Positions 1 to 7,108 of a DNA stretch of 64,000 nucleotides are shown here, piece after piece. The stretch is from Lentzea atacamensis (GTDB taxonomy: Bacteria; Actinomycetota; Actinomycetes; Mycobacteriales; Pseudonocardiaceae), in contig NZ_QLTT01000010.1 of NCBI RefSeq assembly GCF_003269295.1, positions 181,958 through 245,957 of the forward strand, written 5' to 3'. The notes under the pieces are model-generated. The model saw only the letters and a program-made list of their open reading frames with translations, was not told where the DNA came from and did no database searches. Position 1 is the stretch's first letter; every line of letters begins with the position of its first letter. The position numbers were made by a program, and so were the translations under genes.

Positions 1-549
1 GCTGTCGTCGTCGCCGTGTCGTCGGTGCACGGCGCGTTGGTCGATCCCGACGGCCTGGATGTGGCGCGGCTGCTGGATCTGCGGGCTTCGTCCGGTGATC
101 TCGCGGTCAAGGAGTACGGGCCGGTGCAGGCGCTGGATGCCGAGCTCCGGGTGCCGTGCGACGTGCTGGTGCCGGCCGCGATGCAGGACGTGATCGACGC
201 GGATCTCGCGGGCGAGCTCGACACCACCCTGGTGGTCGAGGGCGCGAACCTGCCGACTTCCGTTGCGGCGCAGGAGGTGCTGGCCGCGCGCGGCATCACG
301 GTGGTGCCGGACTTCATCGCGAACGCGGGCGGCGTGGTCGCGGCGGCGTTCGGGATGGACGCGCGGTACTCACCCTTCCCGGTGAACCCCGCGACCGTGC
401 TGGACGCGGTGTCGGAGAAGCTGAGGGCGAACGCGGTGCGGATCGTCGCGGAAGCCCGGGATCGTGGCACCACGACACACGTGGCCGCGCGCGAGCTGGC
501 GCAGGAACGCGTGCTGACCGCGATGAAGCTGCGGGGGCGGGTCGCATGA
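1..549 (+). CDS. Glu/Leu/Phe/Val dehydrogenase, C-terminal part (5' end outside window)
   Basis: This is the C-terminal NAD(P)-binding half of an ELFV-type amino acid dehydrogenase, which deaminates an L-amino acid to its 2-oxo acid. The reading frame is open from base 1, so the N-terminal catalytic domain lies outside the window. Visible family features are the PCDVLVPAA stretch, VVEGANLPT and the PDFIANAGGV segment, all typical of the Rossmann domain of glutamate and leucine dehydrogenases. The stop codon overlaps the start of the CoA-transferase gene (ATGA), so the two are probably translationally coupled. Substrate (Glu or branched-chain) cannot be decided from this half. The family assignment is secure. 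Confidence 0.88.
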   Translation, partial: AVVVAVSSVHGALVDPDGLDVARLLDLRASSGDLAVKEYGPVQALDAELRVPCDVLVPAAMQDVIDADLAGELDTTLVVEGANLPTSVAAQEVLAARGITVVPDFIANAGGVVAAAFGMDARYSPFPVNPATVLDAVSEKLRANAVRIVAEARDRGTTTHVAARELAQERVLTAMKLRGRVA

Positions 550-1631
550 GCTCGCTCGACGGTGTCGTGATCGCGGACTTCAGCCGCGTGCTGGCCGCGC
601 CGTACGCGACGATGATGCTGGGCGACCTCGGCGCCGAGGTGATCAAGGTTGAGCAGCCCGGTCGTGGCGACGAGACCCGCACGTGGGGTCCGCCGCACTT
701 CGAGGGCGAGGCGACGTACTTCCTGTCCGTCAACAGGAACAAGACGTCCGTGCAGATCGACCTGTCGACGCGGGCAGGCCGGGAGCAGGCGCGCGAGCTC
801 ATCGCGCGGGCGGACGTGGTGGTCGAGAACTTCAAACCGGGCACCATGAAGAAGTTCGGGCTGGACTACGAGTCGTTGGGGCGTGACGACCTCGTCTACT
901 GCTCGATCTCGGGGTTCGGTTCGGGCAAGGGCGCCGACCTGCCCGGCTACGACCTGCTCGTGCAGGCCGTGGGCGGGTTGATGAGCGTGACCGGGCCCGG
1001 TCCGCAGGAGCCGGTGAAGACCGGGGTGGCGCTGGTGGACGTCCTGACGGGGTTGCACGCCTGCGTCGGCATCCTGGCGGCGTTGCGGCATCGGGAGGCG
1101 ACCGGGCAGGGGCAGCTGGTCGAGCTGGACCTGCTGTCGGTGTTGTTGTCCAGCATGGTGAACCAGAGCGCGGGCTTCACGCTGGCCGGTTCGATCCCGC
1201 AGCCGATGGGCAACCGGCATCCGTCGATCGCGCCCTACGAGGTGTTCCCGACGATCGACCAGCCGATCGTGCTCGCTGTCGGCAACGACAGGCAGTTCCG
1301 CCGGCTGTGCTCGGTGCTCGACGTGCCGGAGCTGGCCACGGATTCGCGGTTCCTCACGAACCCGGATCGGGTCGAGCACGTCGACGAGCTGTTCGAGGCG
1401 CTGTCGGCGCGGCTGCGGACGCGTCCGGCACAGCACTGGTTCGAAACCCTGACGCCCCTTGGTGTTCCGTGTGGTCCGGTGAACGACATCGCGCACGCGT
1501 TCGCACTGGCGGAGTCGCTGGACCTCAACCCCACCGCGACGATCGGCGACATGACGCTCGTCGCGAACCCCATCCGCCTCTCGCGCACGCCGGTCACCTA
1601 CCGGCTGCGCCCGCCGAAGCTGGAGCAGTGA
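546..1631 (+). CDS. CaiB/BaiF (family III) CoA-transferase, probably acting on glutarate
   Basis: A 361-residue family III CoA-transferase, which moves CoA between acids through an aspartyl-CoA intermediate. The start is the ATG at 546, inside the stop of the preceding dehydrogenase. N-terminal ADFSRVLAAPYATMMLGDLGAEVIKVE and central PGYDLLVQAVGGLMSVTG are hallmark CaiB/BaiF segments; the catalytic Asp is expected in the PGYD motif. Only one base separates its stop from the GTG start of a glutaryl-CoA-dehydrogenase-like gene. In other bacteria and in animals (SUGCT) a family III transferase activates glutarate for GcdH, so succinyl-CoA:glutarate CoA-transferase is the most likely role. That role is inferred from context; the family is clear. 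Confidence 0.88.
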   Translation: MSSLDGVVIADFSRVLAAPYATMMLGDLGAEVIKVEQPGRGDETRTWGPPHFEGEATYFLSVNRNKTSVQIDLSTRAGREQARELIARADVVVENFKPGTMKKFGLDYESLGRDDLVYCSISGFGSGKGADLPGYDLLVQAVGGLMSVTGPGPQEPVKTGVALVDVLTGLHACVGILAALRHREATGQGQLVELDLLSVLLSSMVNQSAGFTLAGSIPQPMGNRHPSIAPYEVFPTIDQPIVLAVGNDRQFRRLCSVLDVPELATDSRFLTNPDRVEHVDELFEALSARLRTRPAQHWFETLTPLGVPCGPVNDIAHAFALAESLDLNPTATIGDMTLVANPIRLSRTPVTYRLRPPKLEQ

Positions 1632-1632
1632 A

Positions 1633-2793
1633 GTGCAGGACCCGTTGCAGTTGCTGGACATCCCGTCGTTGCTGAGCGACGAGGAGCGCGACATCCAGGC
1701 CACCGTCGCGGCGTACCTGTCCGATCACGTGCGGCCGCACATCGCCTCCTGGTTCGAGGAAGGCGTGCTGCCGCGCGAGCTCGCGCGGGAACTCGGCAAG
1801 CTCGGGGTGCTCGGCATGCACCTCGAGGGGTACGGGTGCGCGGGGACCTCGGCGCTGGCGTACGGCCTCGCGTGCCTGGAGCTGGAGGCAGTGGACAGCG
1901 GCATCCGGAGTTTCGTGTCGGTGCAGGGTTCGCTGTCGATGTTCTCGATCTGGAAGTACGGGTCGGAGGAGCAGAAGCAGGAGTGGCTGCCGCGGCTGGC
2001 CGCGGGTGAGGCGATCGGCTGCTTCGGGCTGACCGAGCCGGACTTCGGCTCGAACCCGTCCGGAATGCGCACGCGAGCCGTGCGCGACGGGTCGGACTGG
2101 GTGCTCAACGGCACCAAGATGTGGATTACCAACGGCGGCCTCGCGGACGTCGCGACCGTGTGGGCGCAGACCGAGGAGGGAGTTCGAGGATTCCTCGTCC
2201 CCCGCGGCACGCCGGGATTCTCGACCCAGGACATCAAGCACAAGTTGTCGATGCGAGCATCGGTCACCTCCGAGTTGGTCCTGGAGGACGTGCGGCTGCC
2301 GGACAGCGCGCGCCTGCCGCTCGCGACTTCCTTGCGCGCTCCCCTTTCCTGCCTGAACGAGGCCAGGTTCGGAATCGTGTTCGGTGCTGTCGGCGCGGCG
2401 CGGGACTCGTTGCAGGCGGCGCTCAGCTACTCGGGCACGCGCATCCAGTTCGACAAGCCGATCGCCGCGTTCCAGCTGACGCAGCGCAAGCTCGCCGGCA
2501 TGTCCGTGCAGGTCAACAACGCGATGCTGCTCGCGCTGCACCTCGCGAGGCTCAAGGAGTCCGGCACGCTGAAGCCGGAGCAGATCAGCGTCGGCAAGTA
2601 CAACAACGTCGAGGCGGCCATCGCGATCGCAAGGGAAAGCCGGACGATCCTCGGCGCGAACGGCATCTCGCTGGAGTACTCGCCACTGCGTCACGCCAAC
2701 AATCTGGAATCCGTTCTCACCTACGAGGGCACTTCGGACATCCACCTGCTATCCATCGGCCACGCGTTGACCGGAATCGCCTCATTCCGATGA
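1633..2793 (+). CDS. gcdH: glutaryl-CoA dehydrogenase-like acyl-CoA dehydrogenase
   Basis: A 386-residue FAD-dependent acyl-CoA dehydrogenase. It matches the glutaryl-CoA dehydrogenase subfamily along its whole length: GYGCAG near residue 60, the CFGLTEPDFGSNPS flavin/substrate loop near 130, the KMWITNG strand, and the C-terminal LTYEGTSDIH segment carrying the catalytic base Glu. GcdH oxidises and decarboxylates glutaryl-CoA to crotonyl-CoA in lysine, tryptophan and glutarate breakdown. The start is GTG at 1633, one base after the CoA-transferase stop, so the two form an operon. The TetR regulator 34 bases downstream may control it. Another short-chain acyl-CoA substrate is possible, but the residue pattern favours GcdH. 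Confidence 0.88.
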   Translation: MQDPLQLLDIPSLLSDEERDIQATVAAYLSDHVRPHIASWFEEGVLPRELARELGKLGVLGMHLEGYGCAGTSALAYGLACLELEAVDSGIRSFVSVQGSLSMFSIWKYGSEEQKQEWLPRLAAGEAIGCFGLTEPDFGSNPSGMRTRAVRDGSDWVLNGTKMWITNGGLADVATVWAQTEEGVRGFLVPRGTPGFSTQDIKHKLSMRASVTSELVLEDVRLPDSARLPLATSLRAPLSCLNEARFGIVFGAVGAARDSLQAALSYSGTRIQFDKPIAAFQLTQRKLAGMSVQVNNAMLLALHLARLKESGTLKPEQISVGKYNNVEAAIAIARESRTILGANGISLEYSPLRHANNLESVLTYEGTSDIHLLSIGHALTGIASFR

Positions 2794-2827
2794 TCCTTCG
2801 TCCTATCCTGCAGGCCGCAACGGGTTC

Positions 2828-3439
2828 GTGGGGTGGGAGGACGTTCTGCCGGAAGAGACAAGCAGCCGCAGCGATGCGCGCCGCAACCGCAAACGTTTGC
2901 TGGATGCCGCGACGCACGTTCTGCGGACTGAACCAGAAACGGCGACGATGCAGTCCATCGCGCGCAAAGCGGCGCTTTCGCAAGCGACGGCCTATCGCCA
3001 CTTCCCGTCCGTGGAAGCGCTCGTGGTGGCTTATCACGAGGACGTCATCGCGTCGTTGATCGAGCACGGCGAACGGTGTCGCAAGACCGGCAAGGAGTTG
3101 TTCGAACACCAGGTCGCGCGCTGGGTGAAGCTGCAGAACGTGCACGGCCCGGTGATCGTGCGGTTCTGGTCCCGGCGCGGGTTTCTGGAACGGCTGCAGT
3201 CCGCTGACGCACTGACCACGCTGTCGTGCAAGGCGTGGGACCGGGCCCTGCACGGCGTGTTGATCGACCTGGCGTTGCCGGACGCTTTGCTTTCTGTGGC
3301 GCGGTTTCTGCACAACGCGTTGTTCGACCCGCGGGAGATCATCGACCTGACGAATGCCGCCGGACTACCTGACGAACAGGTGGTCCGGCGGCTCTCGGAC
3401 GCGTTCTACGGCGCGTTGTCGGGCTGGGCGGCGCACTAG
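2828..3439 (+). CDS. TetR/AcrR family transcriptional regulator
   Basis: A 203-residue regulator with an N-terminal TetR DNA-binding domain at about residues 15-60: RNRKRLLDAATHVL, then the SQATAYRHFPSVEAL recognition segment. The C-terminal ligand-binding half has no recognisable ligand signature. GTG at 2828 is used as start; a slightly shorter start would also keep the HTH. It lies 34 bases after gcdH on the same strand and may be cotranscribed, so control of the glutarate genes by their own product or by an acyl-CoA is plausible but inferred. Its stop codon is built into a strong terminator hairpin shared with the convergent cyclophilin gene. Confidence 0.85.
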   Translation: MGWEDVLPEETSSRSDARRNRKRLLDAATHVLRTEPETATMQSIARKAALSQATAYRHFPSVEALVVAYHEDVIASLIEHGERCRKTGKELFEHQVARWVKLQNVHGPVIVRFWSRRGFLERLQSADALTTLSCKAWDRALHGVLIDLALPDALLSVARFLHNALFDPREIIDLTNAAGLPDEQVVRRLSDAFYGALSGWAAH

Positions 3440-3488
3440 TGGCTTGGCCCGGAACGTCGGCTGGGCGACGTTCCGGGCCACGCCACTA
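3437..3488. terminator. bidirectional intrinsic terminator-like hairpin
   Basis: A 22-base inverted repeat with one mismatched pair around an 8-base loop (arms 3437-3458 and 3467-3488). It contains the TAG stop codons of both convergent genes. There is no clear U-tract, as is common in actinomycetes. Its position between convergent genes supports a shared terminator. Confidence 0.8.
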
Positions 3489-4178
3489 GACGCCCAGCGG
3501 GAACACCCACTTCAGCTCGGACTTGAGGTTCGGCCGGCCGTCCAGCGGGTTCTCCCCCGCGATGCCACCGGCCGCGATCTTGTCCAGCGTCTTGAGGCCC
3601 TCGGGCAGGATCTGGCCGAACACCGCGTAGTTCGGGCGCAGGATGCTGTCGGTCTGCACCAGGAAGAACTGCGAGCCGTTCGTGTCCGGGCCGGCGTTGG
3701 CCATGGCGAGCGTGCCGCGCGGGTAGATGCGGCGCAGGCCGGTCGGGTCGTTCGGCGCGGGCTTGAGGTCGGTCGGCAGCTCGTCGGCGTACTTGTAGCC
3801 GGGGCCGCCCTCACCGGTGTTGGACGGGTCGCCGCACTGCAGCACCTTCAGCGTCGGGTACGCGGTGAGGCGGTGGCACTCGGTCTGGTTGTAGAAGCCA
3901 CGATGTGCCAGGTGGATGAAGCTGTGCACGGTGCACGGCGCTTTGGTGCGGTCGAGCAGCAGCGGGATGTCGCCCTGGTTCGTCTTGACCTTCACGAGGA
4001 CCTTGCCCTTGGTGAACCACGGGTCGTGCGGCATGGACACCGGACGGGCAGGAGGTTCCTCCGGCGTCGCGGTGTAACCGCAGTCGGGCCGTGCTTCTGG
4101 CTGCGCGGACGCTGTTCCGGTCGTCATGAGTCCGGCGGCCACTGCCACCACTGCCAGACCAGCTGCGATTCGCCTCAT
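3486..4178 (-). CDS. secreted cyclophilin-type peptidyl-prolyl cis-trans isomerase
   Basis: A 230-residue exported cyclophilin that would isomerise X-Pro bonds of proteins outside the membrane. Residues 1-25 form a signal peptide (MRRIAAGLAV, hydrophobic core, AxA-type site at TASAQ). The domain (about residues 55-225) contains the VKTNQGDIPLLLD strand, the VHSFIHLAHRGFYNQTECHR segment, and the conserved MANAGPDTNGSQFFL active-site region. The catalytic Arg of FHRV-type motifs is represented by the HRL of ECHRL. It is transcribed alone toward the shared terminator with the TetR gene. No lipobox is seen, so it is probably soluble or cell-wall associated. Confidence 0.9.
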   Translation of the reverse strand: MRRIAAGLAVVAVAAGLMTTGTASAQPEARPDCGYTATPEEPPARPVSMPHDPWFTKGKVLVKVKTNQGDIPLLLDRTKAPCTVHSFIHLAHRGFYNQTECHRLTAYPTLKVLQCGDPSNTGEGGPGYKYADELPTDLKPAPNDPTGLRRIYPRGTLAMANAGPDTNGSQFFLVQTDSILRPNYAVFGQILPEGLKTLDKIAAGGIAGENPLDGRPNLKSELKWVFPLGV

Positions 4179-4229
4179 GCGCGTTTCCTAGTGGAGCTGG
4201 TGGCAGTCCGGCAAGGTTTAACGGATCAC

Positions 4230-4559
4230 TCAGTTGTCGGTGTCCTCGGTGATCTCGTACTCGCAGGTCGTCTCCTTGCCGGCGGTTGAAATTTCTTTTT
4301 CCTTCTCGACGCGGAGCCTGCAGGTCACCTGGTTGTCCGACGTCACCCTCAGCGTGATCTTGCCGAGTGCGTTGGCCAGCATCGCGCGGTTCTTCACCGG
4401 CAGGTCAACGGTTTCGGTGTAGGAGTGGCCGCCGGGGACACTGAGCGAGATCTCGGCCTTGCCGGTGCCTTCGACGTCGTAGAACGCCTCGTAGGTGTAG
4501 CTCTTCTGGCCACACGCCGTGAGCGCCAGCGCGGGAATCAGCAGGAGGAGTTTCTTCAT
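4230..4559 (-). CDS. small lipoprotein, possibly MmpS-like
   Basis: A 109-residue predicted lipoprotein. The N-terminus MKKLLLLIPALALTAC is a type II signal peptide with lipobox LTAC, giving a mature protein anchored at Cys16. The rest (YEAFYDVEGTGKAEISLSV through CRLRVEKEKEI) has the strand-rich look and terminal Cys spacing of MmpS-type small domains, but the similarity is weak and is offered only as a possibility. It lies between the cyclophilin gene and the response-regulator gene on the same strand, with gaps of about 50-60 bases either side, so it may be monocistronic. Function unknown. Confidence 0.7.
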   Translation of the reverse strand: MKKLLLLIPALALTACGQKSYTYEAFYDVEGTGKAEISLSVPGGHSYTETVDLPVKNRAMLANALGKITLRVTSDNQVTCRLRVEKEKEISTAGKETTCEYEITEDTDN

Positions 4560-4619
4560 GGCTCGAATTCTGGTGATCGGCTCGCGCTGACACTTCTGTC
4601 CGCGGACGGGTTGTGGGTC

Positions 4620-5246
4620 CTACTTTTGGCCGACCAGGCGGGATTCCCACGCCCAGGCGGCGATCTCGACGCGGTTGCGGGCGTCCAGTTTGGCCTGAAC
4701 GCTCGCCAGGTGCGTCTTGACCGTGCCTATCGAGATGAACAGCTCCTGGGCGATCTCGGCGTTCGTCCTGCCCACGGCCGCGAGCTTCACGACGTCGAGC
4801 TCGCGCGCGGACAGGTTGTGCTGCTGATGGGGTGTCGGCGAGTTCATGTGCTGCAACAGCCGAACGGTGACTGACGGGCTGATGAGCGCATCGCCTGTGA
4901 CGGCCGCACGAACCGCTTCGATGAGCAGGTTGGGGCCGGCGTCCTTCAGGAGGAACCCGCACGCACCGTTCTTCAGCGCTGTGTGCACGTACTCGTCGTG
5001 GTCGAACGTCGTGCACACCACGACGTGGACCTCGTTCGCGATCTGTTTGAGCGCTTCGAGTCCGTCCATGCGGGGCATGCGGATGTCCATCAGCGCGACG
5101 TCCGGCTTGGTGCGGCGTGCCTCGGCGACGGCCTCGACGCCGTCCCGTGCCTCCGCGACGACCTCGATGTCGGGCTCGGCTCCGAGAATCATGCCGAACC
5201 CGGTGCGCACCATCGCCTGGTCGTCCGCGACGAGAACCCTGATCAC
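4620..5246 (-). CDS. NarL/LuxR-family response regulator
   Basis: A 208-residue two-component response regulator. The receiver domain (1-118) has acidic DD at 8-9, phospho-acceptor Asp54 in ALMDIRMP, and Lys near 104 (LLKDAG). The LuxR-type HTH (about 143-200) reads LSARELDVVKLAAVGRTNAEIA and then GTVKTHLASV. The GTG start overlaps the stop of the upstream histidine kinase (GTGA), so both are made from one message. Because the kinase is divergent from an ABC exporter operon, control of that exporter in response to an envelope signal is the obvious hypothesis; it is inferred only from position. Confidence 0.93.
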   Translation of the reverse strand: MIRVLVADDQAMVRTGFGMILGAEPDIEVVAEARDGVEAVAEARRTKPDVALMDIRMPRMDGLEALKQIANEVHVVVCTTFDHDEYVHTALKNGACGFLLKDAGPNLLIEAVRAAVTGDALISPSVTVRLLQHMNSPTPHQQHNLSARELDVVKLAAVGRTNAEIAQELFISIGTVKTHLASVQAKLDARNRVEIAAWAWESRLVGQK

Positions 5247-6322
5247 GCGGTCGCCTTTCCGGTCGGGAGTGCGGCGTCGACGACCCAGCCGCCGTCGATG
5301 CCGGGCCCCGCCTTGATCCTGCCACCGAGCGCCTGGACGCGTTCGGCGAGTCCGATGAGGCCGAAGCCGTTGCCCTGCCTCGCGGGCTTGCCGTCGTCGG
5401 CGATCCTGACGGTGACCCAGTCCGGTGTGGCCTGGATCCGGACGTCCACTCTGGTCGCTTCCCGGGCGTGTTTCCTGATGTTGGTCAACGACTCCATGAC
5501 CACCCGGTGGACGGAGCTGGCGACCTCGATCGGCAAGACGCCGGTGTCGCCGTGAACTTCGAGGGTTGCTCGCGGTTCGGCCTCGACGAGAGGCTCGATG
5601 TCGACGATGCCCGCGACCGGCGCCACGGGGACGTCGTCGCGGAGCATGCCGACCATGCGGCGCATGGCTGTCATCGCCTCACCGCCGGCCTCTTCGATGC
5701 GTTCGAGTGCCTGTTTCGCCTGCGCCGGGTTGCGTTCGACGATCCGGCTCGCCCCCTGGGCCAGCACGACCATGCCGGTGATGTGGTGACCCACGAAGTC
5801 GTGCAGGTCCCTGGCGAACTCGGTCTTCTGCTCGGCTTTGACGGCCGCGACCTGTTTCTCCCGCACGTTGTCGAGCAGGCGGACGTAGCCGACGACCGCG
5901 AGCACGCCGGTGGCGACCACCAGCAGGCCCATCGCCAGGGTCAGCTCGGTGCTGCCGAGCGGGAACCGCAGGGGCTGGGTGACCAGCGCGACGCCGATCA
6001 GGCCGACCAGCGGCGCGTCCCACCACGACCTGGCCCGATGGGTGGTGACGGCCAGGACACCGGTCAGCGCCAGACCCTCGGCCAGACCGAACTCCTTTTC
6101 GAGCGGGTTGACCACGGTGAACGTGAGGCACGCGGTCGCGGCGAGAGCGGCCAGCGCCCGGTGGGGACGCAGCCAGGCGAACGAGGCCAGCACGATGCAG
6201 CCGAACGCGGCCCAACCGGTCCACGGATAGAGGCCGGGTGCGTTGAACAGGCCGTAGTAGGCGTCCACGAACGCGGTGACGACCAGTGCGGCGATCGCGC
6301 CGGACCTCCAGAGCATGGCCAT
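5243..6322 (-). CDS. membrane histidine kinase (HisKA_3 type)
   Basis: A 359-residue sensor kinase. The first 155 residues form about five or six membrane segments with almost no extracytoplasmic domain, suggesting intramembrane sensing. HisKA_3 dimerisation follows, with phospho-acceptor His174 in ARDLHDFVGHH, then an HATPase_c domain with SLTNIRKHA (N-box) and GNGFGLIGLAERV (G-box). The ATG at 6322 was chosen because it precedes the first hydrophobic helix; a longer in-frame extension would add an unusual charged tail. The 3' end overlaps the response regulator. About 100 bases separate its start from the divergent ABC transporter operon, its likely target. Confidence 0.9.
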   Translation of the reverse strand: MAMLWRSGAIAALVVTAFVDAYYGLFNAPGLYPWTGWAAFGCIVLASFAWLRPHRALAALAATACLTFTVVNPLEKEFGLAEGLALTGVLAVTTHRARSWWDAPLVGLIGVALVTQPLRFPLGSTELTLAMGLLVVATGVLAVVGYVRLLDNVREKQVAAVKAEQKTEFARDLHDFVGHHITGMVVLAQGASRIVERNPAQAKQALERIEEAGGEAMTAMRRMVGMLRDDVPVAPVAGIVDIEPLVEAEPRATLEVHGDTGVLPIEVASSVHRVVMESLTNIRKHAREATRVDVRIQATPDWVTVRIADDGKPARQGNGFGLIGLAERVQALGGRIKAGPGIDGGWVVDAALPTGKATA

Positions 6323-6424
6323 GACCTTAGGCACGGGGGCACGGTCCGCAGATCGGCCGAAAGGCAGAGGCAGACCCCGCTCGGGACGGAGGTTTCCGGC
6401 TGCGTGCCGGACTTTGCTGGTCAT

Positions 6425-7108
6425 GTGAACAACTTTGCTTCCGCCGCGGTCGACCTCGTGAAGGTGTACGGCTCCGGCGACACCGCGGTTCGAGCACTCG
6501 ACGGGGTGACCGCCGGGTTCCCGCCTGCCGCGTTCAGCGCGATCATGGGGCCGTCCGGGTCCGGGAAGTCGACCCTGATGCACTGCCTGGCCGGGCTCGA
6601 CACGGCCACGTCCGGCGCGGCGTTGCTGGGCGGGAAGGATCTGACACGGCTTTCGGACAACACGCTGACCAGGGTGCGCCGGGACCGGATCGGGTTCGTC
6701 TTCCAGGCGTTCAACCTGCTGCCGACGCTGACGGCCGAGGAGAACATCCTGCTGCCGTTGAACCTGGCCGGTCGGCGCGCCGACCGCGCCTGGTTTCGGC
6801 AGCTCGTGCAGGCGCTGGGGCTGTCTCCACGGCTCGCGCACCGGCCGTCGGAGATGTCCGGCGGGCAGCAGCAGCGCGTGGCGTTGGCGCGCGCTCTGGT
6901 CACGCGGCCTGAGGTGATCTTCGCGGACGAGCCGACCGGGAACCTGGACTCCACGTCGTCCACGGACGTGCTGAACCTGCTGCGGCAGGCGGTGCGGGAG
7001 TTCGGGCAGACGATCGTGATGGTGACGCACGACGACCGTGCCGCCTCGTACGCCGACCACGTCGTGCGGATGGCTGACGGACGGGTAGTGCAGGCGGTCG
7101 CGGCATGA
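6425..7108 (+). CDS. ABC transporter ATP-binding protein (MacB/LolD type)
   Basis: A 227-residue ATPase of the MacB/LolD/FtsE group. Visible motifs are Walker A (GPSGSGKST, about residue 40), the Q-loop (FQAFNLLP), signature MSGGQQQR, Walker B (VIFADEPTGNLD) and the switch His (VTHDD). The start is GTG at 6425, immediately before the first conserved strand; no upstream ATG in the intergenic region fits better. Its stop overlaps the permease start (ATGA), so the two are coupled. With the FtsX-type permease it would form an export or mechanotransmission complex, typically for antimicrobial peptides or lipids. Divergence from a two-component system resembles peptide-resistance modules. Confidence 0.93.
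   Translation: MNNFASAAVDLVKVYGSGDTAVRALDGVTAGFPPAAFSAIMGPSGSGKSTLMHCLAGLDTATSGAALLGGKDLTRLSDNTLTRVRRDRIGFVFQAFNLLPTLTAEENILLPLNLAGRRADRAWFRQLVQALGLSPRLAHRPSEMSGGQQQRVALARALVTRPEVIFADEPTGNLDSTSSTDVLNLLRQAVREFGQTIVMVTHDDRAASYADHVVRMADGRVVQAVAA

Noticed and set aside
156..545. Longer 5' end for the CoA-transferase gene
   Set aside because: It lies in another frame of the dehydrogenase and gives Arg/Gly-rich sequence; the family N-terminus begins at 546.
5468..6424. N-terminal extension of the ABC ATPase
   Set aside because: It is the antisense shadow of the histidine kinase gene; the conserved ATPase begins at 6425.
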